Source: Streptomyces albofaciens JCM 4342
Lineage (GTDB): Bacteria > Actinomycetota > Actinomycetes > Streptomycetales > Streptomycetaceae
NCBI RefSeq assembly: GCF_008634025.1
Contig: NZ_PDCM01000001.1
Location: 4,186,501 to 4,250,500 of the forward strand
DNA: 64,000 nucleotides
Reading direction: 5' to 3'
The position numbers and the translations under genes were made by a program. The notes below the pieces were generated by a model. It was not told the origin of the DNA. It saw only the letters and a list, made by a program, of their open reading frames with translations, and ran no database searches. Positions 21,194 through 29,494 of the stretch are shown in pieces. Positions within the stretch are counted from its first letter, which is position 1, and every line of letters begins with the position of its first letter.

Positions 21194-23176
21194 GTGATCG
21201 TGTCCGCCTCCTCGGGTGCCGGGTCGCCGTGCGGCCGTGCGGGTGCCCGCCCCCGCCCCTTCTGGTCTTCGCCGCCCGGCCAGCCCCCGTGGGCGCGGCC
21301 CGCGTTGCTCGGTGTGGCCGCGCTGGCAGCGCTGCTGTACGCGTGGAACATCACCGGCAGCGGGCTGGCCCCGTACTACTCGGTCGCCGCCCGCAGCATG
21401 ACCGAGAGCTGGAAGGCCTTCCTGTTCACGGCGTACGACCCGGCGGCGACGATCACCCTCGACAAGATCGGCGGCTTCCTCTGGCCGCAGGCCCTCTCCG
21501 CCCGCCTCTTCGGCTTCCACGACTGGGCGCTGACACTGCCGCAGTGCGTCGAGGGCGTCGTGTCCGTCCTGGTCATGTACCGCGTCGTACGCCGCTGGCA
21601 GGGCCCCGCGACCGGCCTCCTGGCTGCCGGGCTGCTCACCCTCACCCCCGTGACCGCCTCCATGTTCGGTCACCCGGGTCCGGACGCGGCCCTCGTCATG
21701 TGCCTGCTGCTGGCCGCCGACCGCTACCAGGCCGCCGTCCGCGACGCCCGGCTGCGCCCGCTCGTATGGGCCGGTGTGTGGGTCGGCCTGGGCTTCCAGG
21801 CGAAGATGATGCAGGCGTGGCTGATCGTGCCGGCGCTCGCCGTGGGGTACGGGGCCGCCGCACCCGCCGGGCTGCGCACGCGGGCCGGTCACCTGCTGGC
21901 GGCGGGGGCGGTCATGGTCGCGGTGTCCTTGTCCTGGGTACTGCTGATGACGTGGGTGCCGGTGGACGTACGCCCGTACGCGGACGGCACGGCCGACAAC
22001 AGCGCCTGGTCGATGGTCTTCGGCTACAACGGCTTCGGCCGGCTCGGCTCCGGGGCCCGGGAGAGCGGCGCGAAGCTGTTCCTCCCGGGCCTCGCGGCGC
22101 AGTGCGGCTGGCTGTATCCGTCGGCGGTGTCCGGGCTGGTCCGCGGTGCGGTCCGGTGCTCGCGTACCGGCGGGGAGCGTGGCGGGCACATCGAGCGCGG
22201 CGGATATGTGCTGTGGGGTTGCTGGGCGCTGGGCACGGCTGCGGTACTGAGTGTGATCGCGGTCCCGCACCGTGCCTACACGGCCACCCTCGTGCCCGCC
22301 CTCGTGGCGCTGTCCGCCGCGGGCCTCGTGACGCTGTGGCGCCTCCACCGGGCGGGCCGGGGGCGGTCCCGGTTCCTGCTCCCCGCCGTCGTCGTCTGCC
22401 AGGCGGTGTGGGCGGTGTATGTGGCCCACGGGTACGCCGGGTTCGCGCGGTGGCTGGTGCCGGTGGTCGGCGGGGCGGCGGCCGTGGGGGTGGTGGCGCT
22501 CCTGCTCGTGCGCCCGGGCTCGGTGGCAGGCGCGGGGAGCGGCAGGTGGCGGGCGCCGGTCGCGCTGCTCGTCGGCGGCGTGGCGATGTTCGCCGCGCCG
22601 GTCACCTGGTCGCTCTCCGTCCTGGACCCGCGCTACGCGGGCTCGGCGTTCGACGCCGCCGCCGGACCGCGCGGCCCCGGCCCGGTACCCCCGTACAGCG
22701 CCACGCTGCCCGGCACCTACCTCGCGGGGCCGAACGGCGACGTGGACATCTACCCCACGACCCGCCTGACCCCTGGCCAGCGGCACCTCCTGGACCACGT
22801 ACGCCGGCACAACGGCGGTGCCCGGTACCTGCTGTCCGCGGACCGGGGCTGGGCCCGCTCGAAGGCCATCACCGAGACGGGCCTGCCGGTCCTGCCGCTC
22901 GGCGGCTTCACCCACGAGTCCGCGTCCGTCCCGCTGGCCGCGTTCAAGCGGCTCGTCGCCTCCGGGCAGCTGCGCTTCGCGCTGCTCGACGACACCGCGG
23001 TGGCGCGCCCCGGGCGGGACGGGAAACCGACGGAGAGCGCGCGGATCGCCTCCTGGGTGCGGTCGGCGTGCCCCCGGGTCGCCGTCGGTCCGGCCACCGG
23101 CGCTCTCCCCGGTGTCGTCTCCCCGCTCACCGCCGAATCCCTGCACCGCTGCGCACCGGCCGGCGCAGGAGCCTGA
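21194..23176 (+). CDS. ArnT-like / PMT-family polytopic glycosyltransferase
   Basis: A ~660-residue integral membrane glycosyltransferase of the GT-C class (PMT_2/ArnT-like), expected to use a polyprenyl-phosphate sugar and act on the outer face. The first helix (LLGVAALAALLYAWNITG) is followed by the acceptor/metal region YYSVAARSMTESWKAF, DKIGGFLWPQALSARLFGF, about ten further hydrophobic helices, and a soluble C-terminal domain (RYLLSADRGWARSKAI..., GFTHESASVPL) typical of the Streptomyces members. GTG 21194 is preferred over 21188 because GGGAG sits five bases before it; no ATG is available. It is a single gene between the sigma factor and the EF-hand gene. The acceptor (protein, teichoic acid or lipid) is unknown. 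Confidence 0.85.
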   Translation: MIVSASSGAGSPCGRAGARPRPFWSSPPGQPPWARPALLGVAALAALLYAWNITGSGLAPYYSVAARSMTESWKAFLFTAYDPAATITLDKIGGFLWPQALSARLFGFHDWALTLPQCVEGVVSVLVMYRVVRRWQGPATGLLAAGLLTLTPVTASMFGHPGPDAALVMCLLLAADRYQAAVRDARLRPLVWAGVWVGLGFQAKMMQAWLIVPALAVGYGAAAPAGLRTRAGHLLAAGAVMVAVSLSWVLLMTWVPVDVRPYADGTADNSAWSMVFGYNGFGRLGSGARESGAKLFLPGLAAQCGWLYPSAVSGLVRGAVRCSRTGGERGGHIERGGYVLWGCWALGTAAVLSVIAVPHRAYTATLVPALVALSAAGLVTLWRLHRAGRGRSRFLLPAVVVCQAVWAVYVAHGYAGFARWLVPVVGGAAAVGVVALLLVRPGSVAGAGSGRWRAPVALLVGGVAMFAAPVTWSLSVLDPRYAGSAFDAAAGPRGPGPVPPYSATLPGTYLAGPNGDVDIYPTTRLTPGQRHLLDHVRRHNGGARYLLSADRGWARSKAITETGLPVLPLGGFTHESASVPLAAFKRLVASGQLRFALLDDTAVARPGRDGKPTESARIASWVRSACPRVAVGPATGALPGVVSPLTAESLHRCAPAGAGA

Positions 23177-23359
23177 CGCGGACAGCGCTCACCCCGCCCA
23201 CCACGACGGGCAGCACCCCTCACCGGCAACGGAATTCCCGGCGGAAACTCCCGTGCGGACGGGCGAATGTCGCGTTTTCGAGGTGGACCCTTACACCCGC
23301 GTCGGTAGAGTGCTCCATGCGCGAATCACAGCTTGCCGTCTACAGGAACGGAGAGCGGA

Positions 23360-23911
23360 ATGGTCGCCGGTGTCATAGCGCAGAAATCGGATCAGTGGTT
23401 CAACCTGGCGGACGTCGACGGTAATGGCTATATCGAGGAAGTCGACCTCCAGCGACTGGCCGAACGGACGCTGACGCACTTCGGGTACAGCAAGGAGAGC
23501 CCCAAGTGGGCGCGCCTGCACGAGGCGTATGCCAAAGCCTGGCAGATCATGTACGAATTGACGGACACGGACAAGGACAACCGGATTTCGCGGGCCGAGT
23601 TCCAGGGCTACATGGACCGTAACGCGAAGCCGTCCACGGCCGACGGCCTGCTCCGTCCGATCACGGACGCGGAGTTCGACGTGGCCGACACGGACGGCGA
23701 CGGATACCTGTCCCCGGACGAGTACGCCGAACTGCTGCGCGCGTTCGGCCTGTCGACCCGTGACGCCCGGACCGGCGCCCGTAGCATCGACACCGACAAC
23801 GACGGCCGTATCAGCCGCGAAGAATATTTCGTGGCCTGTCGTGACCTCTACTCCAAGGAAGCCGCGGACGACCGCAGCAGCCAGGTGTTCGGGCCGCTCA
23901 CCCGCACCTGA
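23360..23911 (+). CDS. Four-EF-hand calcium-binding protein (calerythrin-like)
   Basis: A 183-residue soluble calcium-binding protein with four EF-hand loops: residues 18-29 (DVDGNGYIEEVD), 69-80 (DTDKDNRISRAE), 110-121 (DTDGDGYLSPDE) and 144-155 (DTDNDGRISREE). All four keep Asp at position 1 and Glu or Asp at position 12, so all should bind calcium. Spacing of two pairs matches actinobacterial calerythrin / sarcoplasmic-type proteins. ATG 23360 with GGAG upstream is preferred to the earlier start at 23333. A strong bidirectional hairpin ends the gene. It probably acts as an intracellular calcium buffer or sensor. Confidence 0.93.
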   Translation: MVAGVIAQKSDQWFNLADVDGNGYIEEVDLQRLAERTLTHFGYSKESPKWARLHEAYAKAWQIMYELTDTDKDNRISRAEFQGYMDRNAKPSTADGLLRPITDAEFDVADTDGDGYLSPDEYAELLRAFGLSTRDARTGARSIDTDNDGRISREEYFVACRDLYSKEAADDRSSQVFGPLTRT

Positions 23912-23961
23912 AATCCTGGCGGACACGGACGACGGAATTCGCGGCCGGCACGCGGAATCCG

Positions 23962-23992
23962 GGCGGAGGCCGGGCTGGGCCCGGCCTCCGCC
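23962..23992. terminator. Strong bidirectional terminator
   Basis: A perfect 14-bp stem (23962-23975 with 23979-23992) with a TGG loop, followed by TTTCGTCT. It sits in the 91-bp gap between the convergent EF-hand and P450 genes and can serve both. Confidence 0.8.
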
Positions 23993-24002
23993 TTTCGTCT
24001 GC

Positions 24003-25196
24003 TCACCAGGTGACCGGCAGCGCCTCGATCCGCCGGATGATCAGGTCCGCGCGCCACGGCAGCTCCTCGTCCGCCGCGGCCGGCCGCAGGCCGGGGTGGC
24101 CGAGCAGGGCGGCCACGGCCACCTTCACCAGCATCCGCACCAGCGGCGGCCCCATGCAGTGGTGGGTGCCGTGGCCGAAGGACAGGTGCGGGTTGCCACC
24201 GCGGTGGAAGTCCAGCCGCTCCGGCTCGGCGAACATCCGCGGATCGTGGTTGCCGGCCGGCAGCGCGGGCAGCACCTGCTCACCGGCGCGCACGAGCGTG
24301 CCGCCGACCTCCACGTCCTCGGTGGCGTACCGGGCGAAGGTGACGTGCGAGGGGAACGGCGCATACCGCAGCAGCTCGTCGGCCGCCCGCGGCAGCAGGC
24401 CCGGATCGGCCGCCAGCTCCCGGAAGCGGTCGGGGCGGGAGAGCAGCACGTAACAGGCGTTGGTGAGCTGGGTGGTGACGTTGTCGACGGCGAGCAGGAT
24501 GTCGTTGACCAGCTCGCCCAGCTCCGCCATCGACAGCCCGTCGTCCTGGCCCAGCCGGGCGGCCAGGCGGCTGACCAGGTCCTCCCGCGGCCGCTGCCGG
24601 CGGTCGGCGATGAGCCGGGCCGTGTAGCGGGAGATCTCCTCGATACGGGACTCCACCACGTCGGCGGGCAGACCGGTGCCCGCGAACCCCTCGAACCAGT
24701 CGAGGAAGACCGCCAGGTCCTCCTCGGGGATGCCGATCAGCGGGCAGAGGATGGCCACGGTGAGCGGCTTGGTGTACGCGGCGGCCAGGTCGGCCGGGGG
24801 CGGCTGCGCCGTACAGCGGGCCAGCAGCCGCCGCGCCTCCCCGGTGGCCAGCTCCTCCAGCTCCCGGACGTGCTCGGCGTTCAGCCCGAGCCCCTGGGCG
24901 AGGGCCTTGCGCAGCCGGGGCTGCTGGGGCGGATCGGTGTTCAGGATGCTGTCCTGCAACGGCAGCGGGGTCAGCCGCGCCTCGTCGCTGCCCGGCGGGG
25001 GCGTGCGGACGAACCGCCGGTCCCGCAGGACGAAGCGGATGTCCGCGTAGCGCGTGACCAGCCAGGCGTTGTCACCGTACGGCGGCCGTATCCACGTCAG
25101 CCCGGGGCGGCTGCGGCAGTCCTCGTATTCCGGATCGACGGTGAGCCCGGACGGCTCGGAAAAGGGGTAATCAATGGGTTCGGGGTGTGTTTCCAC
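24003..25196 (-). CDS. Cytochrome P450 with unusual I-helix
   Basis: A 397-residue soluble bacterial P450. The heme loop FGHGTHHCMG (Cys347) and the K-helix ELLR are intact. The I-helix reads LLAVDNVTTQL where most P450s have LLxAGxE/DTT: the small-residue pair AG is VD, and the acidic residue of the proton-relay pair is Val, while Thr remains. This may alter oxygen activation or reflect a specialised role, as in some P450s that act on carrier-bound substrates. GTG 25196 has GGAG six bases upstream. It is divergent from the methyltransferase/A-PCP/PKS genes and probably tailors their product. It would need separate ferredoxin partners, none of which is encoded here. Confidence 0.9.
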   Translation of the reverse strand: METHPEPIDYPFSEPSGLTVDPEYEDCRSRPGLTWIRPPYGDNAWLVTRYADIRFVLRDRRFVRTPPPGSDEARLTPLPLQDSILNTDPPQQPRLRKALAQGLGLNAEHVRELEELATGEARRLLARCTAQPPPADLAAAYTKPLTVAILCPLIGIPEEDLAVFLDWFEGFAGTGLPADVVESRIEEISRYTARLIADRRQRPREDLVSRLAARLGQDDGLSMAELGELVNDILLAVDNVTTQLTNACYVLLSRPDRFRELAADPGLLPRAADELLRYAPFPSHVTFARYATEDVEVGGTLVRAGEQVLPALPAGNHDPRMFAEPERLDFHRGGNPHLSFGHGTHHCMGPPLVRMLVKVAVAALLGHPGLRPAAADEELPWRADLIIRRIEALPVTW

Positions 25197-25789
25197 GGAA
25201 TCTCCAGTACGGAAGTAGGAGCCCTGCCCGCGATCGTCTTTCCCCGGTGCCGGCGCCCCGGGTGTGCGGTGCTTTCCGTGCCTGCGACGCGTCCGGGTGC
25301 CACCCGGCGCGGCAACTCACCGGAAAGACGTTAGTGCCGCCGTGCCGCCGAGGGGCGACCCCTATTGGTCATTTCCCGGGCCGTACGCGGAAGATGGCCG
25401 ATTCCGCCGGATCACGAGGTGCCGAAGGGAATGCGCGAGGTGCCCAAGGGGACGATGGGGCCCGGAGGAATTGTTCCGCCGGGCACGTGCCCGACCGCGT
25501 GCCCGGAGCATTCCGGCCGGTCCCGGCGGGTGGCCAAAACCGTTGCTTGACGGCCGCCCGGCCCTCGGCAACTCTTGCAGCCGGATGCCGGACCTCCAGG
25601 AGCGCTCCCGGCATCGCGGTGTTTTCGTACCGCCGTACTTCCGGCGCCGTGGGGTGGCACCGCAATGCCCGTGCGGTGGCCCGTACTCGCATTTCCACGT
25701 ACCGGCGGCGGGAAGAGGGAGGAGGGCAGCGGCAGGCGGTCCCGGCCGGTCCGTCATTCGGTACAGATCACGACGGAGGGTATTTCCGC
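25197..25789. promoter_or_regulatory. Divergent control region of the hybrid biosynthetic locus
   Basis: No convincing gene lies in this 593-bp gap. It holds a perfect 14-bp palindrome CGGGCACGTGCCCG (25480-25493) with a further half-site CGTGCCCG (25498-25505); a near-perfect direct repeat GAGGTGCCGAAGGGA / GAGGTGCCCAAGGGG whose starts are 21 bp apart (25416 and 25437); and TTGACG (25547-25552) with AACTCT 17 bases on, a weak promoter candidate for the methyltransferase gene. GGAGGG (25775-25780) is the ribosome site of that gene. The arrangement suggests a shared operator region for P450 and biosynthetic operon. Confidence 0.45.
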
Positions 25790-26635
25790 ATGTCCGCCGA
25801 ACCGAGTTGGACCGGCGCCTTTTCCCACCAGGAGATCGAGCGCACCTACGCCATGCTCACCGTCCTCGAAGAGGACGCCGCCGGGCCCGACCGGCATTTC
25901 GGCATGTGGACCGGCGCCGACGACCCGGCGACCGTCGAGGAGGCCACCGGGCGGCTGACCGCGCTGGTGCTGTCCGAACTCCGCGCCGCCCGGGGCAGCC
26001 GCGTCCTGGACGTGGGCTGCGGCAACGGCCGCCCCGCGGTCCGCCTCGCCGAGACCTCGGGCGCGAGCGTCGTCGGCATCGACATCGACGAACGGGCCCT
26101 GGCCGCCGCGTCCGCGTACGCCCGGCAGCGCGGACTCGGCCACGCGGTGCGCTTCCAGCACGCCGACGCGCTGCGGCCGCCGTTCGAGGACGGCTCCTTC
26201 GACGCGGCGCTGGCCTTCGAGAGCACCCCGCACTTCGACGTCGCGGAGCTGTACGGGGCCCTCTCCCGCGTCCTGCGGCCGGGCGGCCGGCTCGTCGTCG
26301 AGACGCCGTACGTCCGCGGCCGGATCACCCGGGACCTGCTGGACCGCATCGGCCCGTACCTCAGCCTGCTGAACGCGGTGTCGCTGGACCCGCCGCACAC
26401 CCACCTGGCGGCGGCCCGCGAGGCCGGGCTGCACATCACCGAACTCCTGGACCTCACCGAGAACGTACGGGGCTCCTTCGGCCGGCTGCTGGCCCGGCTC
26501 GAAAAGGTCCGCCCCCGCCTGGCGGACACGCTGGGGGACGAACAGGCCGGCCGCCTCCTCGCGGCCTTCGCCGGCTGGGCCGAGGCGCCCGAGGTCGGCG
26601 CCATCCTCATGACCTTCACCAGGACGGAGCACTGA
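25790..26635 (+). CDS. SAM-dependent methyltransferase
   Basis: A 281-residue class I methyltransferase. The SAM loop VLDVGCGNGRPAVRLAE is canonical, followed by VVGIDIDERAL (acidic ribose contact), HADALRPPFEDGSFD and the LRPGGRLVVETP strand. Its N-terminal HFGMWTG and overall layout resemble small-molecule O- or N-methyltransferases of antibiotic pathways. ATG 25790 follows GGAGGG. It is the first gene of a packed operon: the next starts 1 base after its stop. It probably methylates the A-PCP/PKS product or a precursor; the position is unknown. Confidence 0.9.
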   Translation: MSAEPSWTGAFSHQEIERTYAMLTVLEEDAAGPDRHFGMWTGADDPATVEEATGRLTALVLSELRAARGSRVLDVGCGNGRPAVRLAETSGASVVGIDIDERALAAASAYARQRGLGHAVRFQHADALRPPFEDGSFDAALAFESTPHFDVAELYGALSRVLRPGGRLVVETPYVRGRITRDLLDRIGPYLSLLNAVSLDPPHTHLAAAREAGLHITELLDLTENVRGSFGRLLARLEKVRPRLADTLGDEQAGRLLAAFAGWAEAPEVGAILMTFTRTEH

Positions 26636-26636
26636 C

Positions 26637-27539
26637 ATGGCGGACGTGACCGTGATCGGCACCGGTGTGATCGGCTCGGGCGTGGTCCGGGCCTGCGCCG
26701 CGGCCGGCCTGGAGGTGGCGGTGTGGAACCGCACCGAGCGGCGCGCCCGGGAAGTGGCGGCGGAGAGCCCGCACATCCGGGCCCACCCCACCGCGGCCGG
26801 GGCGGTCGGCGCCTCCCGGACCACCCTGCTGTGTCTGCTCAACTACCCGGTCACCCACCAGGTGCTGGAGGAGTCCGGCGCCGACCTGAACGGACGGCTG
26901 GTCGTCCAGCACTCCAGCGGCGTGCCGGAGAGCGTCGGGCCGCTCCGGGACCGGGTCACCGGCGCCGGGGGCCGCTACATGGAGGCGGCCATCCTCAACT
27001 ACCCGGACGCCATCGGCACCGACGCCTGCTTCACCGTCTACGGCGGGGCACCGGAGGACTTCGCCGAACTGGGCCCGGTGACCAAGGCGATGTCCGGCCA
27101 CCAGGTGCACCTGCACGCCGAACCCCGCTACGCGAAGGCGTACCACGTCGTGGCCAGCGCCTTCTACTACGCGTTCGTCAGCGGCTTCCTGGAGTGCGCG
27201 GCGATCGCCGAGCACATCGGGGTGCCGCTCGGCGCGTTCGCCGACTCGGTGCCGCTGTACGACCCGGGCTTCGAGAACACCGTACGGGTCGGCCTCGACC
27301 TGATCGAACGCGGCGACTACCACTTCGAGCAGGCCCCGCTGACCACCCACATCGACGTCCTGGAGAACCTCACCGGCGCGGCCGAGGGTGCCGGGATCGA
27401 CGCCTCGTACCTCAAGGCCCTGCGCGACCGGGTGCGCACCGCGCTGGACCAGGGCCACCGGCGCGAGCACATCGCCGTCCTCACCGAGCAGTTCCGTGCC
27501 CGCCGGGGCGCCGCCCCACGCCCCGTGGAGGGCGCGTGA
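26637..27539 (+). CDS. NAD(P)-dependent beta-hydroxyacid-dehydrogenase / imine-reductase-like enzyme
   Basis: A 300-residue oxidoreductase. The Rossmann loop is TVIGTGVIGSGVV, followed by VWNRTERRA, in line with NADP preference (Asn-Arg-Thr). The C-terminal all-helical domain has PRYAKAYHVV, where the lysine of hydroxyisobutyrate-dehydrogenase-type enzymes seems retained; imine reductases usually replace it. The later segments (LYDPGFENTVR, HIDVLENL) resemble the imine-reductase-related actinobacterial subgroup. It could reduce a hydroxy/keto acid or an imine in the pathway. It starts 1 base after the methyltransferase stop and its own stop overlaps the next GTG, so translation is coupled. 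Confidence 0.85.
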   Translation: MADVTVIGTGVIGSGVVRACAAAGLEVAVWNRTERRAREVAAESPHIRAHPTAAGAVGASRTTLLCLLNYPVTHQVLEESGADLNGRLVVQHSSGVPESVGPLRDRVTGAGGRYMEAAILNYPDAIGTDACFTVYGGAPEDFAELGPVTKAMSGHQVHLHAEPRYAKAYHVVASAFYYAFVSGFLECAAIAEHIGVPLGAFADSVPLYDPGFENTVRVGLDLIERGDYHFEQAPLTTHIDVLENLTGAAEGAGIDASYLKALRDRVRTALDQGHRREHIAVLTEQFRARRGAAPRPVEGA

Positions 27540-29494
27540 CGGGCGGCGGCCGGGCGGGGGAGGAGCCGGGCACCGGCGCGGTCGCGCTCTTCCGGCAGTG
27601 GGCGCGCGCGGTGCCCGGGCGCGCCGCGCTGGTGCACCCCGGCGGCCGGCTGACCTACGCCGAACTGGACGGCCGGGCCCGTGCCCTGGCCGCCGAGCCG
27701 GCCCTGGCCGCAGTGCGGCCGGGCGACATCGTCGGCGTCACGATGGAACGCTCGCCCCTGCTGCCCGTGGCCGTGCTGGCCCTCTGGGCGGCGGGCGGCG
27801 CCTATGTGCCGCTGCCGGCCTCCTACCCGGCCGCACGCAACAGGGCGGTGCTCCACGAGGCCGGGGTACGGACGGTGCTCACCGACCGGGAGCCGGACCC
27901 CGCCGTGCTGTCCGGACCCACCGGGGACCCGGTGACCTGCGTACGTCTGACGGACCGCATCCTCCGGGCGTCCGCACGCCCGCCCGCGCAGGCCGTCCCG
28001 CCCGTGCCGGCGGCCCGGCCCGACCACGCCGCCGGTCCCGAAGACCTCGCCTACGTCCTGCACACCTCGGGCTCGTCCGGCGCGCCCAAGGGCGTACGGA
28101 TACCGCACCGCGCGGTCGTCAACCTCGCGCACGGGCTCCAGCATGTCTACGGCGACCTGGCCGGCGCGCGCGTGCTGCAGTTCGCGCCGTTCACCTTCGA
28201 CGTGTGGATCTGGGAGCTGGCCATGAGCCTGCTGAGCGGCGGCACCCTCGTCGTCCCGCGCGCCGACGTGCCGCTGCACGGCCCCGAACTCGGCCGGATA
28301 CTGCGCGAGTCGGACATCAGTCACCTCTCCGGCGCCGCCTCGCTGGTGGCGACGCTGCCGGAGGAGGAGCCCATCCCCGTCACCACCCTGACCTCCGGCG
28401 GCGAGCCGCTGCCCGAGTACCTGGTACGGCGCTGGGGCGGCCGGTTGCGCCTGTTCAACGCGTACGGGCCGACCGAGGCGGGCGTCTGCGCCACCATGGG
28501 CCGCTGCCGCCCCGGACAGGGCACCCCGGGCATCGGGCACCCGCTGCCCGGCGTCTCGGTGCACCTCCTGGACGAGCGGGGCACCGCCGTACCGGACGGG
28601 GAACCCGGCGAGGTGTACATCGGCGGCCCCGGCGTCGGACTCGGCTACCTCGACCGCCCGGCCGACACCCGGCGCCATTTCGTCCCCGACCGCTTCACGG
28701 CAGACCGCCCCGGCCGCCTGCTCTACCGCACCGGCGACCTGGCCCGCCGCCTCCCGGACGGCTCCTACCTGTTCCTCGGGCGGATCGACGCACAGCTCAA
28801 CGTCCGCGGCTACCGCATCGAGCCCGGCGAGGTGGAGGCGGCCCTGCTGCGCCACCCGGACGTCACCGCGGCCGCCGTGACCGCGACGCGCGGCGCGCCC
28901 GACGGCTCCGTACCGCCGCCGGACCGGGACGGCCCGCCGTCCGCCGGCGGCACCGACCGGCTCACCGCTCATGTGCAGGCGGCCCCCGGCGCCACGCTCA
29001 CCGGCGCCGCGCTGCGCCGGCATCTGGCCGCGCTGCTGCCCGCCCACCTGGTGCCGTCCTCCTTCGTCCTCGTGGACCGGCTGCCCCTCACCGCGCACGG
29101 CAAGATCGACCGTACGGCCCTGGTGCCGCCCGCGGTACGGCGGTGCGCCCCGCCGGCCGGGCGGAACACCACCGCCTCCGGGCGGGAACGGGACATGGCG
29201 GAGCTGGTGGCCACGGTGCTGGGCCTGGACGAGGTGGCCCCCGACGACGACTTCGCCGACCTCGGCGCCACCTCGCTCGACCTGATCCGCATCCAGGCGG
29301 CCGTCACCGCGCGCTGGAACACCCGGCTCGGCGCGGCCGACCTCATGGACGCCCGCACGGTGCGGCGACTGGCCGCGCTTCTCGACCGTACGCGCAACGG
29401 CGCCCGGGGCGCGGGCACCGCACCACCCGGCGCCGCGCGCGCTCCCGGGCATCCTCTACCGGCCGTACGCACCGTGAAAGGCGGATTCAAGTGA
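27536..29494 (+). CDS. Stand-alone NRPS adenylation-PCP protein
   Basis: A 652-residue didomain that activates an amino acid and loads it on its own carrier. A domain: HTSGSSGAPKGV (about 176-187), FDVWIWE (221-227), NAYGPTEAG, YRTGDLARRLPDG, RGYRIEPGEVE, and the catalytic Lys in HGKIDR (Lys523). PCP: DDDFADLGATSLDLI with phosphopantetheine Ser580. By eye alignment to GrsA the pocket residues read D-V-W-S-T-G-A-V-C-K, which I cannot assign with confidence. There is no condensation domain. It begins with a GTGA overlap from the oxidoreductase and ends with a GTGA overlap into the PKS gene, so an aminoacyl starter passed to the ketosynthase is the simplest reading. Confidence 0.92.
   Translation: MTGGGRAGEEPGTGAVALFRQWARAVPGRAALVHPGGRLTYAELDGRARALAAEPALAAVRPGDIVGVTMERSPLLPVAVLALWAAGGAYVPLPASYPAARNRAVLHEAGVRTVLTDREPDPAVLSGPTGDPVTCVRLTDRILRASARPPAQAVPPVPAARPDHAAGPEDLAYVLHTSGSSGAPKGVRIPHRAVVNLAHGLQHVYGDLAGARVLQFAPFTFDVWIWELAMSLLSGGTLVVPRADVPLHGPELGRILRESDISHLSGAASLVATLPEEEPIPVTTLTSGGEPLPEYLVRRWGGRLRLFNAYGPTEAGVCATMGRCRPGQGTPGIGHPLPGVSVHLLDERGTAVPDGEPGEVYIGGPGVGLGYLDRPADTRRHFVPDRFTADRPGRLLYRTGDLARRLPDGSYLFLGRIDAQLNVRGYRIEPGEVEAALLRHPDVTAAAVTATRGAPDGSVPPPDRDGPPSAGGTDRLTAHVQAAPGATLTGAALRRHLAALLPAHLVPSSFVLVDRLPLTAHGKIDRTALVPPAVRRCAPPAGRNTTASGRERDMAELVATVLGLDEVAPDDDFADLGATSLDLIRIQAAVTARWNTRLGAADLMDARTVRRLAALLDRTRNGARGAGTAPPGAARAPGHPLPAVRTVKGGFK

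Noticed and set aside
25365..25550. Short open frames within the P450-methyltransferase gap
   Set aside because: Several overlapping frames on both strands, none with a ribosome site or codon bias; the palindromes and repeats fit a control region better.
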